16,234 bases of DNA from Desulfuromonadaceae bacterium (GTDB lineage Bacteria; Desulfobacterota; Desulfuromonadia; Geobacterales; Pseudopelobacteraceae), in contig JAQUCQ010000032.1 of assembly GCA_028686145.1 (NCBI GenBank), positions 1 to 16,234 of the forward strand, given 5' to 3'. A program made the translations under genes and the position numbers. Numbering within the stretch: position 1 is the first letter of the stretch; every line of letters starts with the position of its first letter. Positions 1 through 7,207 of the stretch are shown piece after piece. The notes beneath the pieces are model-generated. The model ran no database searches, was not told the origin of the DNA, and worked only from the letters and a program-made list of their open reading frames with translations.

Positions 1-158
1 GTTGCCGATATTGGCGGAAAGCATGTCGGAAAAGAGCATGCGGCCACTTTTAAAACCTACTGTATTGACGTTGGCAAGATGTTGCCGATGACGTTGATAC
101 CTTCTGCGTTGGCCAGCAGACCGGATACTCCTGTAAACATTGCAGATGTGACACTCAT
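1..158 (-). pseudogene. flgE: Flagellar hook protein FlgE, N-terminal part, frameshifted and cut by the window edge
   Basis: FlgE is the main subunit of the flagellar hook, secreted through the flagellar export system. The ATG at 158 follows an excellent ribosome binding site (TAAGGAGG, 166-173). It opens with MSVTSAMFTGVSGLLANAEG, the N-terminal helix pattern shared by hook and rod proteins. The frame then reads INVIGN followed by ILPTSIQ and a stop. Inserting one base near position 80 restores the family motif: GN-NLANVNTVGF, then KSGRMLFSDMLSANIGN to the window edge. One base therefore seems to be missing. I see no slippery heptamer or other sign of programmed frameshifting. The cause is either a sequencing/assembly error or a genuine inactivating mutation, and the sequence alone cannot separate these. 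The position after flgD and the TIGR02530-type gene is the usual one for flgE. The rest of the gene lies outside the window. Confidence 0.88.
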
Positions 159-163
159 TGTGT

Positions 164-173
164 TGCCTCCTTA
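164..173 (-). promoter_or_regulatory. Strong ribosome binding site of flgE
   Basis: The minus strand reads TAAGGAGGCA, ending five bases before the ATG at 158. The TAAGGAGG core matches the 16S rRNA anti-Shine-Dalgarno sequence closely. This fits the high demand for hook subunits and fixes the flgE start. Confidence 0.8.
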
Positions 174-225
174 TACGTGTGAGAGAGTTAAGTTGTGTGA
201 AACGCGTCAATCGGTCGGCGCTTCT

Positions 226-250
226 GGGCTTCCTCTCGGAGGACCAGCCC
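226..250 (-). other. RNA hairpin in the leader before flgE
   Basis: The 106-base gap between the TIGR02530-type gene and flgE holds an inverted repeat. Bases 226-230 (GGGCT) pair with 246-250 (AGCCC). Bases 231-235 (TCCTC) pair with 239-243 (GAGGA), around a three-base loop, with a two-base bulge at 244-245. No T-run follows on the minus strand, so it does not look like an intrinsic terminator. An mRNA-stabilising or processing hairpin is an inference. I see no clear promoter in the rest of this gap. Confidence 0.55.
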
Positions 251-264
251 GGTGAACAATTAAT

Positions 265-651
265 TTAAATCACTACTGCTGAGTCGATATTGGTAAAAAC
301 ATTGCCCTTCATCTGGGACTTGTCCATGGCGGTTACTACCGTTCGGTTTTTAATGCTGACCACCAGCGCTGAATCTCCCATCATGACCAGAGATTCCTTT
401 CCTCCTTTTTGAGCGACGCTGTTGACAGCCCCCTCCAGGTTAGCAAGATCATTGGCCGAAAAGTTTATGTTGCGTGCCCGAAGTCGATCTTGGGCGTGCT
501 GTGAAAACTTGATTTCCTGTGATGGTATTTTTTGATCCAGAACCCGTGCAAACGGTGAATCTGAAGTCTGGATAGATGCCGGTTTTTGCTGCTGTGGGCG
601 ATCCATCCTGCCCGGCTGAACCGGATTTGGCATAAAAATCTGCTCTACCAT
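265..651 (-). CDS. TIGR02530-type flagellar operon protein
   Basis: This 128-residue protein matches the small conserved family found between flgD and flgE in many flagellar operons (TIGR02530, 'flagellar operon protein'). Visible family features are the central FSQHAQDRLRARNI segment, the middle block ending in KGGKESLVMMGDSALVVS, and the C-terminal NRTVVTAMDKSQMKGNVFTN followed by IDSAVVI. The first 45 residues are rich in Pro and Gln and probably flexible. No signal peptide or membrane segment is visible, so it is probably cytoplasmic. Its biochemical role is not established. Position suggests a part in hook or hook-cap assembly, for example as a chaperone or export factor, which is inference. 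It starts five bases after the flgD stop. The ATG at 651 has a G-rich stretch upstream as a weak ribosome binding site; an in-frame ATG at residue 7 (MPNP) is an alternative start. Confidence 0.88.
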   Translation of the reverse strand: MVEQIFMPNPVQPGRMDRPQQQKPASIQTSDSPFARVLDQKIPSQEIKFSQHAQDRLRARNINFSANDLANLEGAVNSVAQKGGKESLVMMGDSALVVSIKNRTVVTAMDKSQMKGNVFTNIDSAVVI

Positions 652-656
652 ACGTG

Positions 657-1316
657 TTACACCCCCATACCGATAACATCATTCAATGATACAGATGTAG
701 CACCGATGATCAGCTGTGGCGTACTGCCGGACAGGTCGACACCATCTATTTTTCCGGTAGTGTAGGTGGTTGCGGCCAGCGAGCTGCCATCTGCCGCTGT
801 GGCAGTCACCGCAAAGGTATATGCGCCGGCAGGAAGCAATGCGCCGCTGTTGTCATGGCCGTCCCAGGAAAAACTGTTGTCTCCGGCATTACATGATCCA
901 AGTGCAGCAGTTCTGACAGTGTGTCCTGAGCCATCTAAAATTGAAATCTGTGCCGATGACGCCGAAAGAGGAAGGTTAAACTCCAGATCTGTCGAAGTGC
1001 TGCCGTCAAAAGTTGCGGCATTGCCGTTTGCCTTGACATCTTTGCCAATAAATGAAACGGCAGTCAGACTTATGGAATTGTTTTGCGCTGTCAACAAATC
1101 GGTCAGTGCCGTGTTACTGTTGTATGATTGCTCCACCAAAGACAGCTGTGAAAGCTGGTCCAGCATCGCGCTCGGATCCTGTGGTTTCAAAGGATCCTGA
1201 TACTGCAGCTGGGCTATAAACAGCTTCATGAAGTCATCCTTGTTCATTCCCAAGGAGCTTTTCATTGCCGCTGCAGCCGCAGTCGGGTCTGTTGTTGCTG
1301 TTACAGTACTTACCAT
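657..1316 (-). CDS. flgD: Flagellar hook capping protein FlgD
   Basis: FlgD forms the temporary cap at the growing hook tip that lets FlgE subunits assemble. The 219-residue product has the typical N-terminal export and assembly region. The signature DDFMKLFIAQLQYQDPLKPQ is at about residues 26-45, followed by DQLSQLSLVEQ. The C-terminal half holds the beta-rich FlgD Ig/Tudor-type part, including FSWDGHDNSGALLPAGAYTF, and ends in SLNDVIGMG, close to the usual end of the family. No signal peptide is present, as expected for a substrate of the flagellar type III exporter. The ATG at 1316 is preceded by GCGAGGAGA. The gene starts 16 bases after fliK stops, so the two are very likely co-transcribed. 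Confidence 0.96.
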   Translation of the reverse strand: MVSTVTATTDPTAAAAAMKSSLGMNKDDFMKLFIAQLQYQDPLKPQDPSAMLDQLSQLSLVEQSYNSNTALTDLLTAQNNSISLTAVSFIGKDVKANGNAATFDGSTSTDLEFNLPLSASSAQISILDGSGHTVRTAALGSCNAGDNSFSWDGHDNSGALLPAGAYTFAVTATAADGSSLAATTYTTGKIDGVDLSGSTPQLIIGATSVSLNDVIGMGV

Positions 1317-1332
1317 TTATTTCTCCTCGCCT

Positions 1333-3015
1333 TCAATAATGAATGTCGAGCATCGATTGACCTTGACGCTTCTGGTATGCCGCCTGACCGGAAGAGAGAT
1401 CAGCCTGTGCAATGTGATACCCGGGTGATGTCCAGGACTGATATTGTTGTTGCTGTTTAGCCAGTTCGCGCCAGGCACTCTGGTTCTGTCCGTGATTTCC
1501 TGAACCTTTCCCACCGGTAGTAACATCAAAGGATTGCATCGTGATGTTTTGACGTGCCAGAGATTCTTTGAGGGCATCTGTATGCTGAGCAATAGCATTC
1601 CGTACGGTCTCGTTTTGGGTTGAAATTGTAACTGAAAGTTTTTGTCCCTGGAGACTCAGGTTCACTTTAATTTCACCGAGACTGTCGGGTGAAAGCGTCA
1701 ATGTTATCTGATGATTCCCCGGCTTTACAACGTGCTGCGTCAAGTTCTCTTTTAGCTGCTGCACAACCTGCCCCGAAATGTCCTGGGGGGTAGTTCCGAC
1801 CGAATCCGTTTTTATGGAAAAAGGTGCCACTTTCTGATGATCCATGCTCACTTGTCCACGCATCTGCTGTTCAAGCATCGTATTGTCGGTGCCGCTTTCT
1901 GATTGTTGCTGATTATTATCGTTGGTGTGCGATGTATCAGAACTCAACGCTGATCCGTGGGAAGATACAGCTGTTTGCAATGATGAAGCCGTTTCTTTGA
2001 CAACATTTTGCACATCGCCAGTCCGACTGTTTTTACTTTGCATATCAAGAGCTGAATGAGCTGCCGATACTCCAGATTGAAGCACACTGGACGCAACTCC
2101 CGTTTTTTCAGCTGGCGACACGGTCACGACACCGACTTTTACTCCTTGTGATGCAGCAGGTTCGTCTGTCGGTGGGACACTGACAGCTTCTGCTGAAAGC
2201 GTTATCGGCGTTCGCACCTGTGATGTTGATTGTACTGCTTCAGATTTTTTTTGCCCCGCATCTGCTGCTGTTTGTGCCGACTCAGATGTCTTTTGCTCCA
2301 CCTGAATTTTATCAGGCGAGGTTGAAACGAGAGCCAATTGAGCTGTTTCAGTTGCTGTGTTCCGTACCCCATCAACAGGAAGTGACGTAGTCTTGTTGAT
2401 ATCTGACATTCTGTCAGATTGTACCGGTTGCGGTGTAGTTGCTGAAGCCGTCACCACAGCAGCCGATTGTAAAAGAGGCTGCGCATGCTTATCCGCGCTT
2501 TGTGTTACAGGGAGTATTGCATTTTTTTCAGCTGGCTGCTCGGATGTTGTTTGCTGCGGTGCAGGAACGGTGACGTTCAATAATTTGCCGGATTGCAAAT
2601 ACGCAGCCATAGCCACCTGAGAGGCGACACCAGATGATTCGCCCTGCTTCGGTACACTATCAGCACACGCATCCGTTTTTTTCGCATCCTCTGTTGCTGG
2701 GGTGGCAGACATCGCAGCTGTGGCATCCTGCGGTGATCCATTTAGCAATGCCAGCAGTTCGACACCTGAGTCCACCGTACCAGCATCAGAAGGATGCTGG
2801 TCCTTAGCAAGCTTATTTTTATGTTGCCCCGCTTGCTCGGGATGGGATGCAACCCTCTCTTTTGCCGTATGCTGAACCCCACTCATTATCCCGGCAAACT
2901 TTCCGCCATTTTGTTGCACACCATCTGTTACCACGGCTGCGGTTGTGGATGTCTCCTGTGTGGCTGACGGTGCCGCATTACAAATTGAAGCAATATTCAA
3001 TTGTCCATTAGTCAT
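1333..3015 (-). CDS. fliK: Flagellar hook-length control protein FliK
   Basis: FliK measures hook length and triggers the substrate-specificity switch of the export gate by contacting FlhB. This 560-residue protein has a long region rich in Ser, Thr, Gln, Ala and Val with little predicted order (about residues 1-400), as expected for the molecular ruler part. The conserved C-terminal FliK domain follows at about residues 430-500: ITLTLSPDSLGEIKVNLSLQ, then a segment ending in VTISTQNETVRNAIAQHTDA and LKESLARQNITMQSFDV. A Gln-rich tail follows. The N-terminal two thirds would be hard to recognise alone, so the call rests on the C-terminal domain and on the position between the motE-like gene and flgD. 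The ATG at 3015 is fixed by an unusually complete Shine-Dalgarno sequence. Confidence 0.95.
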   Translation of the reverse strand: MTNGQLNIASICNAAPSATQETSTTAAVVTDGVQQNGGKFAGIMSGVQHTAKERVASHPEQAGQHKNKLAKDQHPSDAGTVDSGVELLALLNGSPQDATAAMSATPATEDAKKTDACADSVPKQGESSGVASQVAMAAYLQSGKLLNVTVPAPQQTTSEQPAEKNAILPVTQSADKHAQPLLQSAAVVTASATTPQPVQSDRMSDINKTTSLPVDGVRNTATETAQLALVSTSPDKIQVEQKTSESAQTAADAGQKKSEAVQSTSQVRTPITLSAEAVSVPPTDEPAASQGVKVGVVTVSPAEKTGVASSVLQSGVSAAHSALDMQSKNSRTGDVQNVVKETASSLQTAVSSHGSALSSDTSHTNDNNQQQSESGTDNTMLEQQMRGQVSMDHQKVAPFSIKTDSVGTTPQDISGQVVQQLKENLTQHVVKPGNHQITLTLSPDSLGEIKVNLSLQGQKLSVTISTQNETVRNAIAQHTDALKESLARQNITMQSFDVTTGGKGSGNHGQNQSAWRELAKQQQQYQSWTSPGYHIAQADLSSGQAAYQKRQGQSMLDIHY

Positions 3016-3021
3016 TATTTT

Positions 3022-3032
3022 TCACCTCCTTT
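3022..3032 (-). promoter_or_regulatory. Near-perfect Shine-Dalgarno sequence of fliK
   Basis: The minus strand reads AAAGGAGGTGA, an 11-base match to the usual complement of the 16S rRNA 3' end, followed by AAAATA and the ATG at 3015. It is the most complete ribosome binding site I found in the window. Confidence 0.85.
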
Positions 3033-3041
3033 CTGTTTGAA

Positions 3042-3077
3042 TTTTCTATGGGCTTGGACATCATACTGCCCATAAAA
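3042..3077 (-). other. Intercistronic hairpin between the motE-like gene and fliK
   Basis: In the 65-base gap, a perfect 7-base inverted repeat, TATGGGC (3047-3053) and GCCCATA (3068-3074), encloses a 14-base loop. Three more A:T pairs (3043-3045 with 3075-3077) extend it past a single bulged base at 3046. It lies between the motE-like stop and the strong fliK ribosome binding site. No T-run follows on the minus strand, so it is not a typical terminator. A processing or stability element is an inference. Confidence 0.6.
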
Positions 3078-3080
3078 TTG

Positions 3081-3629
3081 TTAGCTATTAAGATTATCTT
3101 TTATCCATTTGAGAACCATCGGTTGATTAAGATAAGGGATCAACTTTAAAACCATCTTGTTGTCCAAATCATTCAGTATTGAAATAACCGCAACCTCCGG
3201 CATTTTCCCGAGAAACTGTCCTGCTTGTTCCGGGCGCATTTTCTTCAGAAGTTTCAGCATTCTCGTGCGCTTTTCGTCTAAAGTCTTTTTCTTTTGTTTC
3301 AGTGAATCATCAAGTCGTTTCTTACTTTCTTCGAGAGTTTTTACCTGCGCTTCAATCTTGGCACTCAATTTCTTCAGTTCCTGCTCTTTTGCAGCCAGAG
3401 CCGCTTCTCTATTATCCAACTGCTGACGGCGAGCATCCTGAAGTGCTTTTTCCTCGCGAGCTGCACGGGTCGCATTGATCGGCAGGTGGCTTGTTGATAT
3501 CGTTTCACTGTCAGACCCTGCCTCATTCTGGACGGCAGCATTGGCAAAAACTGCAGGTAATGTATAGTGTGACAGGATGAGTACACTCCCCAATAAAAAT
3601 GCCACTACAAGTATTCTATTCTGGTTCAC
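3081..3629 (-). CDS. MotE-like protein (flagellar operon protein between fliJ and fliK)
   Basis: The 182-residue protein starts with a hydrophobic segment (ILVVAFLLGSVLILSHYTLP, about residues 6-25) that acts as a signal peptide or anchor. A long charged coiled coil follows (about 55-130, rich in Lys, Glu, Arg and Gln). The C-terminal block RMLKLLKKMRPEQAGQFLGK and MPEVAVISILNDLDNKMVLK resembles the MgtE N-terminal-type helical repeat. This architecture and location match the MotE/YlxF family. In rhizobia MotE is a periplasmic chaperone for the motor protein MotC, but the role of versions in other bacteria is less clear. Here it probably acts in the periplasm or at the membrane near the motor or rod. 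It starts with GTG at 3629, which overlaps the TGA of fliJ by three bases (GTGA), indicating translational coupling. Confidence 0.85.
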   Translation of the reverse strand: MNQNRILVVAFLLGSVLILSHYTLPAVFANAAVQNEAGSDSETISTSHLPINATRAAREEKALQDARRQQLDNREAALAAKEQELKKLSAKIEAQVKTLEESKKRLDDSLKQKKKTLDEKRTRMLKLLKKMRPEQAGQFLGKMPEVAVISILNDLDNKMVLKLIPYLNQPMVLKWIKDNLNS

Positions 3630-4069
3630 GACTGTTTAACCTTTTTCTGAATGGATATTTCGTCAAGAAAGTTCCGTTCCTTGGTAGCTGTCTCCTGCCG
3701 GAATTCTGCGGCTTTTTTCTCTTTCAATGACTCAAGTACTTTCTTTTCCTTGCTTGCTTCCATCAAATCAAATCTTTTTTCGGTCACGATCTGGTCCAGA
3801 CACTCGATCCGCTCCTTCTGTATCCTGATCTCTTCACGCTTCCGGGCAAAAAAATCCGAATACATCCGAATATCATCAATACACCCAATGTCCTGCTGAC
3901 AGCGCACGTATTCGTTTGACAAAAGTTTGACAAGCTCCTCTTCACGTTTCAATTCCTGATCAGCCAGTTCAAACCCTTGTTTTGCCGCAGCAAACTCTTG
4001 TTTACGGAGTTTTTCCATCTCGCGGCGGTAAATCAGGACCTGCTCCAGTTCGAATATCTTACCAGCCAT
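3626..4069 (-). CDS. fliJ: Flagellar export protein FliJ
   Basis: FliJ is the coiled-coil stalk of the flagellar export ATPase complex. It sits on the FliI ring and contacts FlhA. The 147-residue product matches the family in size. It is almost entirely helical and highly charged (for example REEIRIQKERIECLDQIVTE), starting with FELEQVLIYRREMEKLRKQE, typical of FliJ N termini. There are no membrane segments. FliJ sequences diverge, so position directly after fliI supports the call. The ATG at 4069 has GAGGAG nine bases upstream. An ATG at 4076 is out of frame. The gap to fliI is 29 bases, and the 3' end overlaps the motE-like gene. Confidence 0.9.
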   Translation of the reverse strand: MAGKIFELEQVLIYRREMEKLRKQEFAAAKQGFELADQELKREEELVKLLSNEYVRCQQDIGCIDDIRMYSDFFARKREEIRIQKERIECLDQIVTEKRFDLMEASKEKKVLESLKEKKAAEFRQETATKERNFLDEISIQKKVKQS

Positions 4070-4098
4070 CGCCCATTACTCCTCGGTTAACAGCAAAT

Positions 4099-5418
4099 TC
4101 AGGACTCAAACATTGATTTCAAATTTTGTACCGCTTCTTCCAGCATGACCGGATCATCTACTGCCTGTTTCATAAATGACTGCATCGCTGCAATGTGTGA
4201 TACAGCATAATCTATACCGGGATTAGTCCCTGATTTGTAGGCCCCGATATTTATCAAATCTTCTGACTGACGATAGGTTGCCATCACTTCTTTGAACTTT
4301 GAAGCTACGTCCAGGTGCTCACGGGAAGCAACGTCAGTCATAACACGGCTGGCACTCGCCAGAACATCGATCGGGGGATATATGTTACGGGCAGCAAGAT
4401 CGCGCGATAACACTATGTGGCCGTCCAGAATACTGCGCATCGCATCGGAAATCGGCTCGTTAAAATCATCTCCTTCAACCAGCACCGTGTAGAGCGCGGT
4501 GATGCTCCCTTCAGGAAAATTACCCGTCCGTTCAAGCAGTTTCGGCAGCGCAGCAAATACAGATGGCGTATATCCCTTGGTGGTCGGAGGCTCACCAATA
4601 GCAAGCCCAACCTCACGCATCGCCATTGCGAAACGGGTTGCCGAATCCATCATCAGCAATACTTTTTTACCCTGGTTCTTAAAATATTCCGCAATTGTCG
4701 TCGCAATGTAAGCACCGCGCATCCGTACCAAAGGAGGCTGGTCTGATGTTGCAACCACTACAACTGATTTTTTCAGTCCCTGTTCTTGCAGATCTTTTTC
4801 AATAAACTCGCGTAGTTCGCGACCACGCTCGCCAATCAGTGCAATAACATTCACATCCGCTTCGGTATAGCGGGCAATCATCCCCAACAACGTTGATTTT
4901 CCTACTCCGGAGCCGGCCATTATACCAACCCTTTGCCCCCGCCCGCAGGTCAGTAAACCATTTATACTGCGAATACCGAGGTCAAGTGGCTTACGAATCG
5001 GTGGCCGCGACATTGGATTAACCGGCAGTGCATAGATCGGATATTCTTCCTCAACGCCGATCGGCCCCTTATCATCGATTGGCTCACCCAAACCGTCGAT
5101 TACACGCCCCAGCATGAGCGGGCCTACTCCCAAGGTAGCATTGTCGCGTCTCACCGATATCAGACTGTCGAGACCAACCCCACGCAACTCACCAAGCGGC
5201 ATCAATAGTGTTTTATTATTGCGAAAGCCGACTACTTCAGCCGGAATCGGGTCACCTTCAGCCGGTTTTATTTCACAGATGGCGCCAACTGAAGTATCAG
5301 GGCAATACCCCTCTATAACCAAGCCGACCACTTGTGTGACCTTGCCTTGCAATCTGACAGGTTTTGCCGTTGCAAGCGCCGAATGGTATTTATCCAGGTT
5401 CAGCTTCGTGTCAGGCAT
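4099..5418 (-). CDS. fliI: Flagellum-specific ATPase FliI
   Basis: FliI hydrolyses ATP to energise and order protein export at the base of the flagellum, and is related to the F1 beta subunit. The 439-residue length is normal. The N-terminal beta-barrel domain covers about residues 20-95. The Walker A loop GSGVGKST is at about 169-176, followed by the FliI/YscN hallmark IALIGERGRELREFI (about 192-206). Walker B, VLLMMDSATRFA, is at about 253-264. The segment GEPPTTKGYTPSVFAALPKL and the C-terminal helical domain follow. All key catalytic elements look intact. The ATG at 5418 lies 17 bases after the fliH stop, with only a weak ribosome binding site, so coupling to fliH is likely. FliH is its regulator and FliJ its stalk. 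Confidence 0.98.
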   Translation of the reverse strand: MPDTKLNLDKYHSALATAKPVRLQGKVTQVVGLVIEGYCPDTSVGAICEIKPAEGDPIPAEVVGFRNNKTLLMPLGELRGVGLDSLISVRRDNATLGVGPLMLGRVIDGLGEPIDDKGPIGVEEEYPIYALPVNPMSRPPIRKPLDLGIRSINGLLTCGRGQRVGIMAGSGVGKSTLLGMIARYTEADVNVIALIGERGRELREFIEKDLQEQGLKKSVVVVATSDQPPLVRMRGAYIATTIAEYFKNQGKKVLLMMDSATRFAMAMREVGLAIGEPPTTKGYTPSVFAALPKLLERTGNFPEGSITALYTVLVEGDDFNEPISDAMRSILDGHIVLSRDLAARNIYPPIDVLASASRVMTDVASREHLDVASKFKEVMATYRQSEDLINIGAYKSGTNPGIDYAVSHIAAMQSFMKQAVDDPVMLEEAVQNLKSMFES

Positions 5419-5435
5419 ATCGCATCGTGCTCATG

Positions 5436-6161
5436 TTATGATTCTTCACTAACAACGGCGGTGCGCTGATCAACAAAGCTCCGGAATATTTGATCCATCT
5501 GCCCGTCAAGGGAGGCATCAATGGTCCCCATGGAAGTGTCCACAAAGCAAAAACCTGTCGCAACAGACGGATCCGGCTTGAGCAGCAGTCTCTCATTAAG
5601 CAGTTCATTATGCAGCAGTTCTTCACGTCCAGAAGTGACTAGCAAGTAATCATCCGGGTTGATCCGCACGGTTATTTCTTCTCGAGCCGATAAACCGGCA
5701 AGTGCATTTTTGACTACCTCAGCCAATATTGTGCGATCCTGAGTTATCTCACGGATAATTACCTTGCGTGAAACGAGCATGACCAGATTGATTATTTCAT
5801 CTTCTGATTCCCGGAATATTTTGTCCCTCAGGTTATGTATGGTTTCGCTTGATGCCCGTAATGCTTTGAAAACATTGAGAAGACCGCGCTCGGCAAGTTC
5901 CTTGCCCTCTGTGAGTCCGGCATTAAATGCCTCATTGGTTCGCTGGTTGAGATCGTCTTCGCTTATTTCAATGGTGGGCGGTCCGGCATCAACCGCCACA
6001 TCCTGTGCGTCAGAAAACTGGAACAGCCCCATCGGAACGAAGCTCCCCACACCATGTTCTGCAGGAGCTGATCCACCCACCTGCCCGATGTTTCTGAAGC
6101 TGAATTCGGAGACTCCAGTACTGGCACGATCTGCCTGTTTTATGATCTTAGACGAGGACAT
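5436..6161 (-). CDS. fliH: Flagellar assembly protein FliH
   Basis: FliH binds FliI, keeps its ATPase activity low and links it to the C-ring. The 241-residue product (from MSSSKIIKQADRAS) has a low-conservation N terminus, a central helical stretch with acidic and hydrophobic spacing, and the conserved C-terminal FliH/V-ATPase E-subunit-like domain. That domain includes VMLVSRKVIIREITQDRTIL, VRINPDDYLLV and VDTSMGTIDASLDGQMDQIF. I chose the ATG at 6161 because the longer frame to 6251 starts inside fliG and adds an Arg/Lys/Cys-rich stretch unlike FliH, while GGGGA lies seven bases before 6161. With this start the gene overlaps the end of fliG by 14 bases, suggesting translational coupling. 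Confidence 0.93.
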   Translation of the reverse strand: MSSSKIIKQADRASTGVSEFSFRNIGQVGGSAPAEHGVGSFVPMGLFQFSDAQDVAVDAGPPTIEISEDDLNQRTNEAFNAGLTEGKELAERGLLNVFKALRASSETIHNLRDKIFRESEDEIINLVMLVSRKVIIREITQDRTILAEVVKNALAGLSAREEITVRINPDDYLLVTSGREELLHNELLNERLLLKPDPSVATGFCFVDTSMGTIDASLDGQMDQIFRSFVDQRTAVVSEES

Positions 6162-7140
6162 CTTCACTTCCCCGACCGGCCAGCACAATTTTTCCTTCTT
6201 CCTCCATTTTGCGCACGATCTTGATAATCTCTCCCTGCGCCTTCTCGACATCTGAAAGCCGTACCGGCCCCATTACCTCAAGATCCTCCTTAATCATATC
6301 TGCAGCACGGCTGGAAATGTTTTTGAATATTTTCTCTTTGACCTCATCCGGTGAGGTTTTCATGGCTAACGTCAGAGTATCGTTCGACACTTCGCGCATA
6401 ACGGACTGAATGCTGCGGTCATCCAAGGCAAAGACATCTTCAAAGGTAAAGAGATGCTTGCGGATTATTTCTGATAACGGCGGGCTGAGAACGTCCAGTT
6501 TGTCGAGAATCTGCTTTTCCTTGCTCCGATCAAAGTGGTTGAACATATCAACAACTTTGTCAATTCCGCCAACTTTGTAGCGTTGGGTTCCACCCATCGA
6601 CTGAAGTTCCCGTTTCATGACATCGTCAATTTCTTTAAGAATTTCCGGGGATACCTGTTCAACATCAGCAATACGCAACACAACTTCGGCTTGGAGTTCC
6701 TGCGGCAAAAGGCTGATAATTTCGCTGGTCTGTTTTGATTTAAGCTTGGCCAAGATGACTGCAATAGTTTGGGGATGTTCCTGAGAAAGAAAATTGGCTA
6801 TAGTTTTCGCATCCATATTAGCCAGAATATCAACCAGATCGCCATAGCTCGATGCCTGTAACTCGTCCATCAGCATCTGAGCTTTTTCTGGCCCGAGAGC
6901 TTTTTCGAGAATCTTCAGTACAAATTCATCTCCCTGAGAAAAAATACCCGCCTGTGGGTCAATTACTGCAGTAAAATCAGTAACAACATCCATGATCGTT
7001 TCACGGCTGACATGCCCAAGCAGGCCCATACTCTTACTTATTTTTTTTATTTCAGTATCATCCAGATGCTCGAAAACCTTGCCAGTTACATCATTACCAA
7101 GATAAAGCAGCAAGATAGCGGCTTTTTCAGAACCTGTCAT
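6148..7140 (-). CDS. fliG: Flagellar motor switch protein FliG
   Basis: FliG is the rotor protein of the C-ring. It attaches to FliF through its N-terminal domain, to FliM through its middle domain, and meets the stator with charged residues of its C-terminal domain. The 330-residue length is normal. The N terminus (GSEKAAILLLYLGNDVTGKV) is typical. The EHPQ motif that binds FliM is at residues 121-124. The C-terminal domain holds FEDVFALDDRSIQSVMREV and the SRAADMIKEDLEVMGPVRLS block with the charged positions used in torque generation. It seems intact. AAAAGGG five bases before the ATG at 7140 is the ribosome binding site. The gene follows fliF after 67 bases and overlaps fliH by 14. Confidence 0.98.
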   Translation of the reverse strand: MTGSEKAAILLLYLGNDVTGKVFEHLDDTEIKKISKSMGLLGHVSRETIMDVVTDFTAVIDPQAGIFSQGDEFVLKILEKALGPEKAQMLMDELQASSYGDLVDILANMDAKTIANFLSQEHPQTIAVILAKLKSKQTSEIISLLPQELQAEVVLRIADVEQVSPEILKEIDDVMKRELQSMGGTQRYKVGGIDKVVDMFNHFDRSKEKQILDKLDVLSPPLSEIIRKHLFTFEDVFALDDRSIQSVMREVSNDTLTLAMKTSPDEVKEKIFKNISSRAADMIKEDLEVMGPVRLSDVEKAQGEIIKIVRKMEEEGKIVLAGRGSEDVLV

Positions 7141-7145
7141 ATTAT

Positions 7146-7181
7146 CCCTTTTAGTAAATTAGATGTTACGCGTTTAAAGGG
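7146..7181 (-). promoter_or_regulatory. Possible stem covering the fliG ribosome binding site
   Basis: In the gap between fliF and fliG, CCCTTT (minus strand, 7181-7176) can pair with AAAGGG (7151-7146), the likely fliG Shine-Dalgarno sequence. An inner GTAA/TTAC pairing (7169-7166 with 7157-7154) could add to it. This could lower fliG translation until ribosomes or heat open it. The stem is A/T-rich with a long internal loop, so its stability is uncertain. Confidence 0.3.
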
Positions 7182-7207
7182 TGAACTAGCTTGAAAACTA
7201 CGAATAA

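Noticed and set aside
174..225. Sigma70-like promoter just before flgE (TTGACG on the minus strand)
   Set aside because: No acceptable -10 box occurs at 16-18 bases spacing, so the TTGACG is probably chance.
766..1200. Plus-strand open frame of 144 residues
   Set aside because: It lies fully opposite flgD and its translation has no recognisable domain. It is a shadow frame.
1700..2950. Low-complexity part of fliK considered as tandem repeats or a separate gene
   Set aside because: The Ser/Thr/Gln/Ala richness is normal for the FliK ruler region. I see no regular repeat unit, and the frame is continuous.
6162..6251. N-terminal extension of fliH by 30 residues
   Set aside because: It would lie inside fliG and adds a basic Cys/Trp-containing segment unlike FliH. 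The ATG at 6161 is better supported.
5764..6255. Plus-strand open frame of 163 residues
   Set aside because: It lies opposite fliH and the end of fliG, and its Ser/Arg/Leu-rich composition is typical of an antisense shadow.
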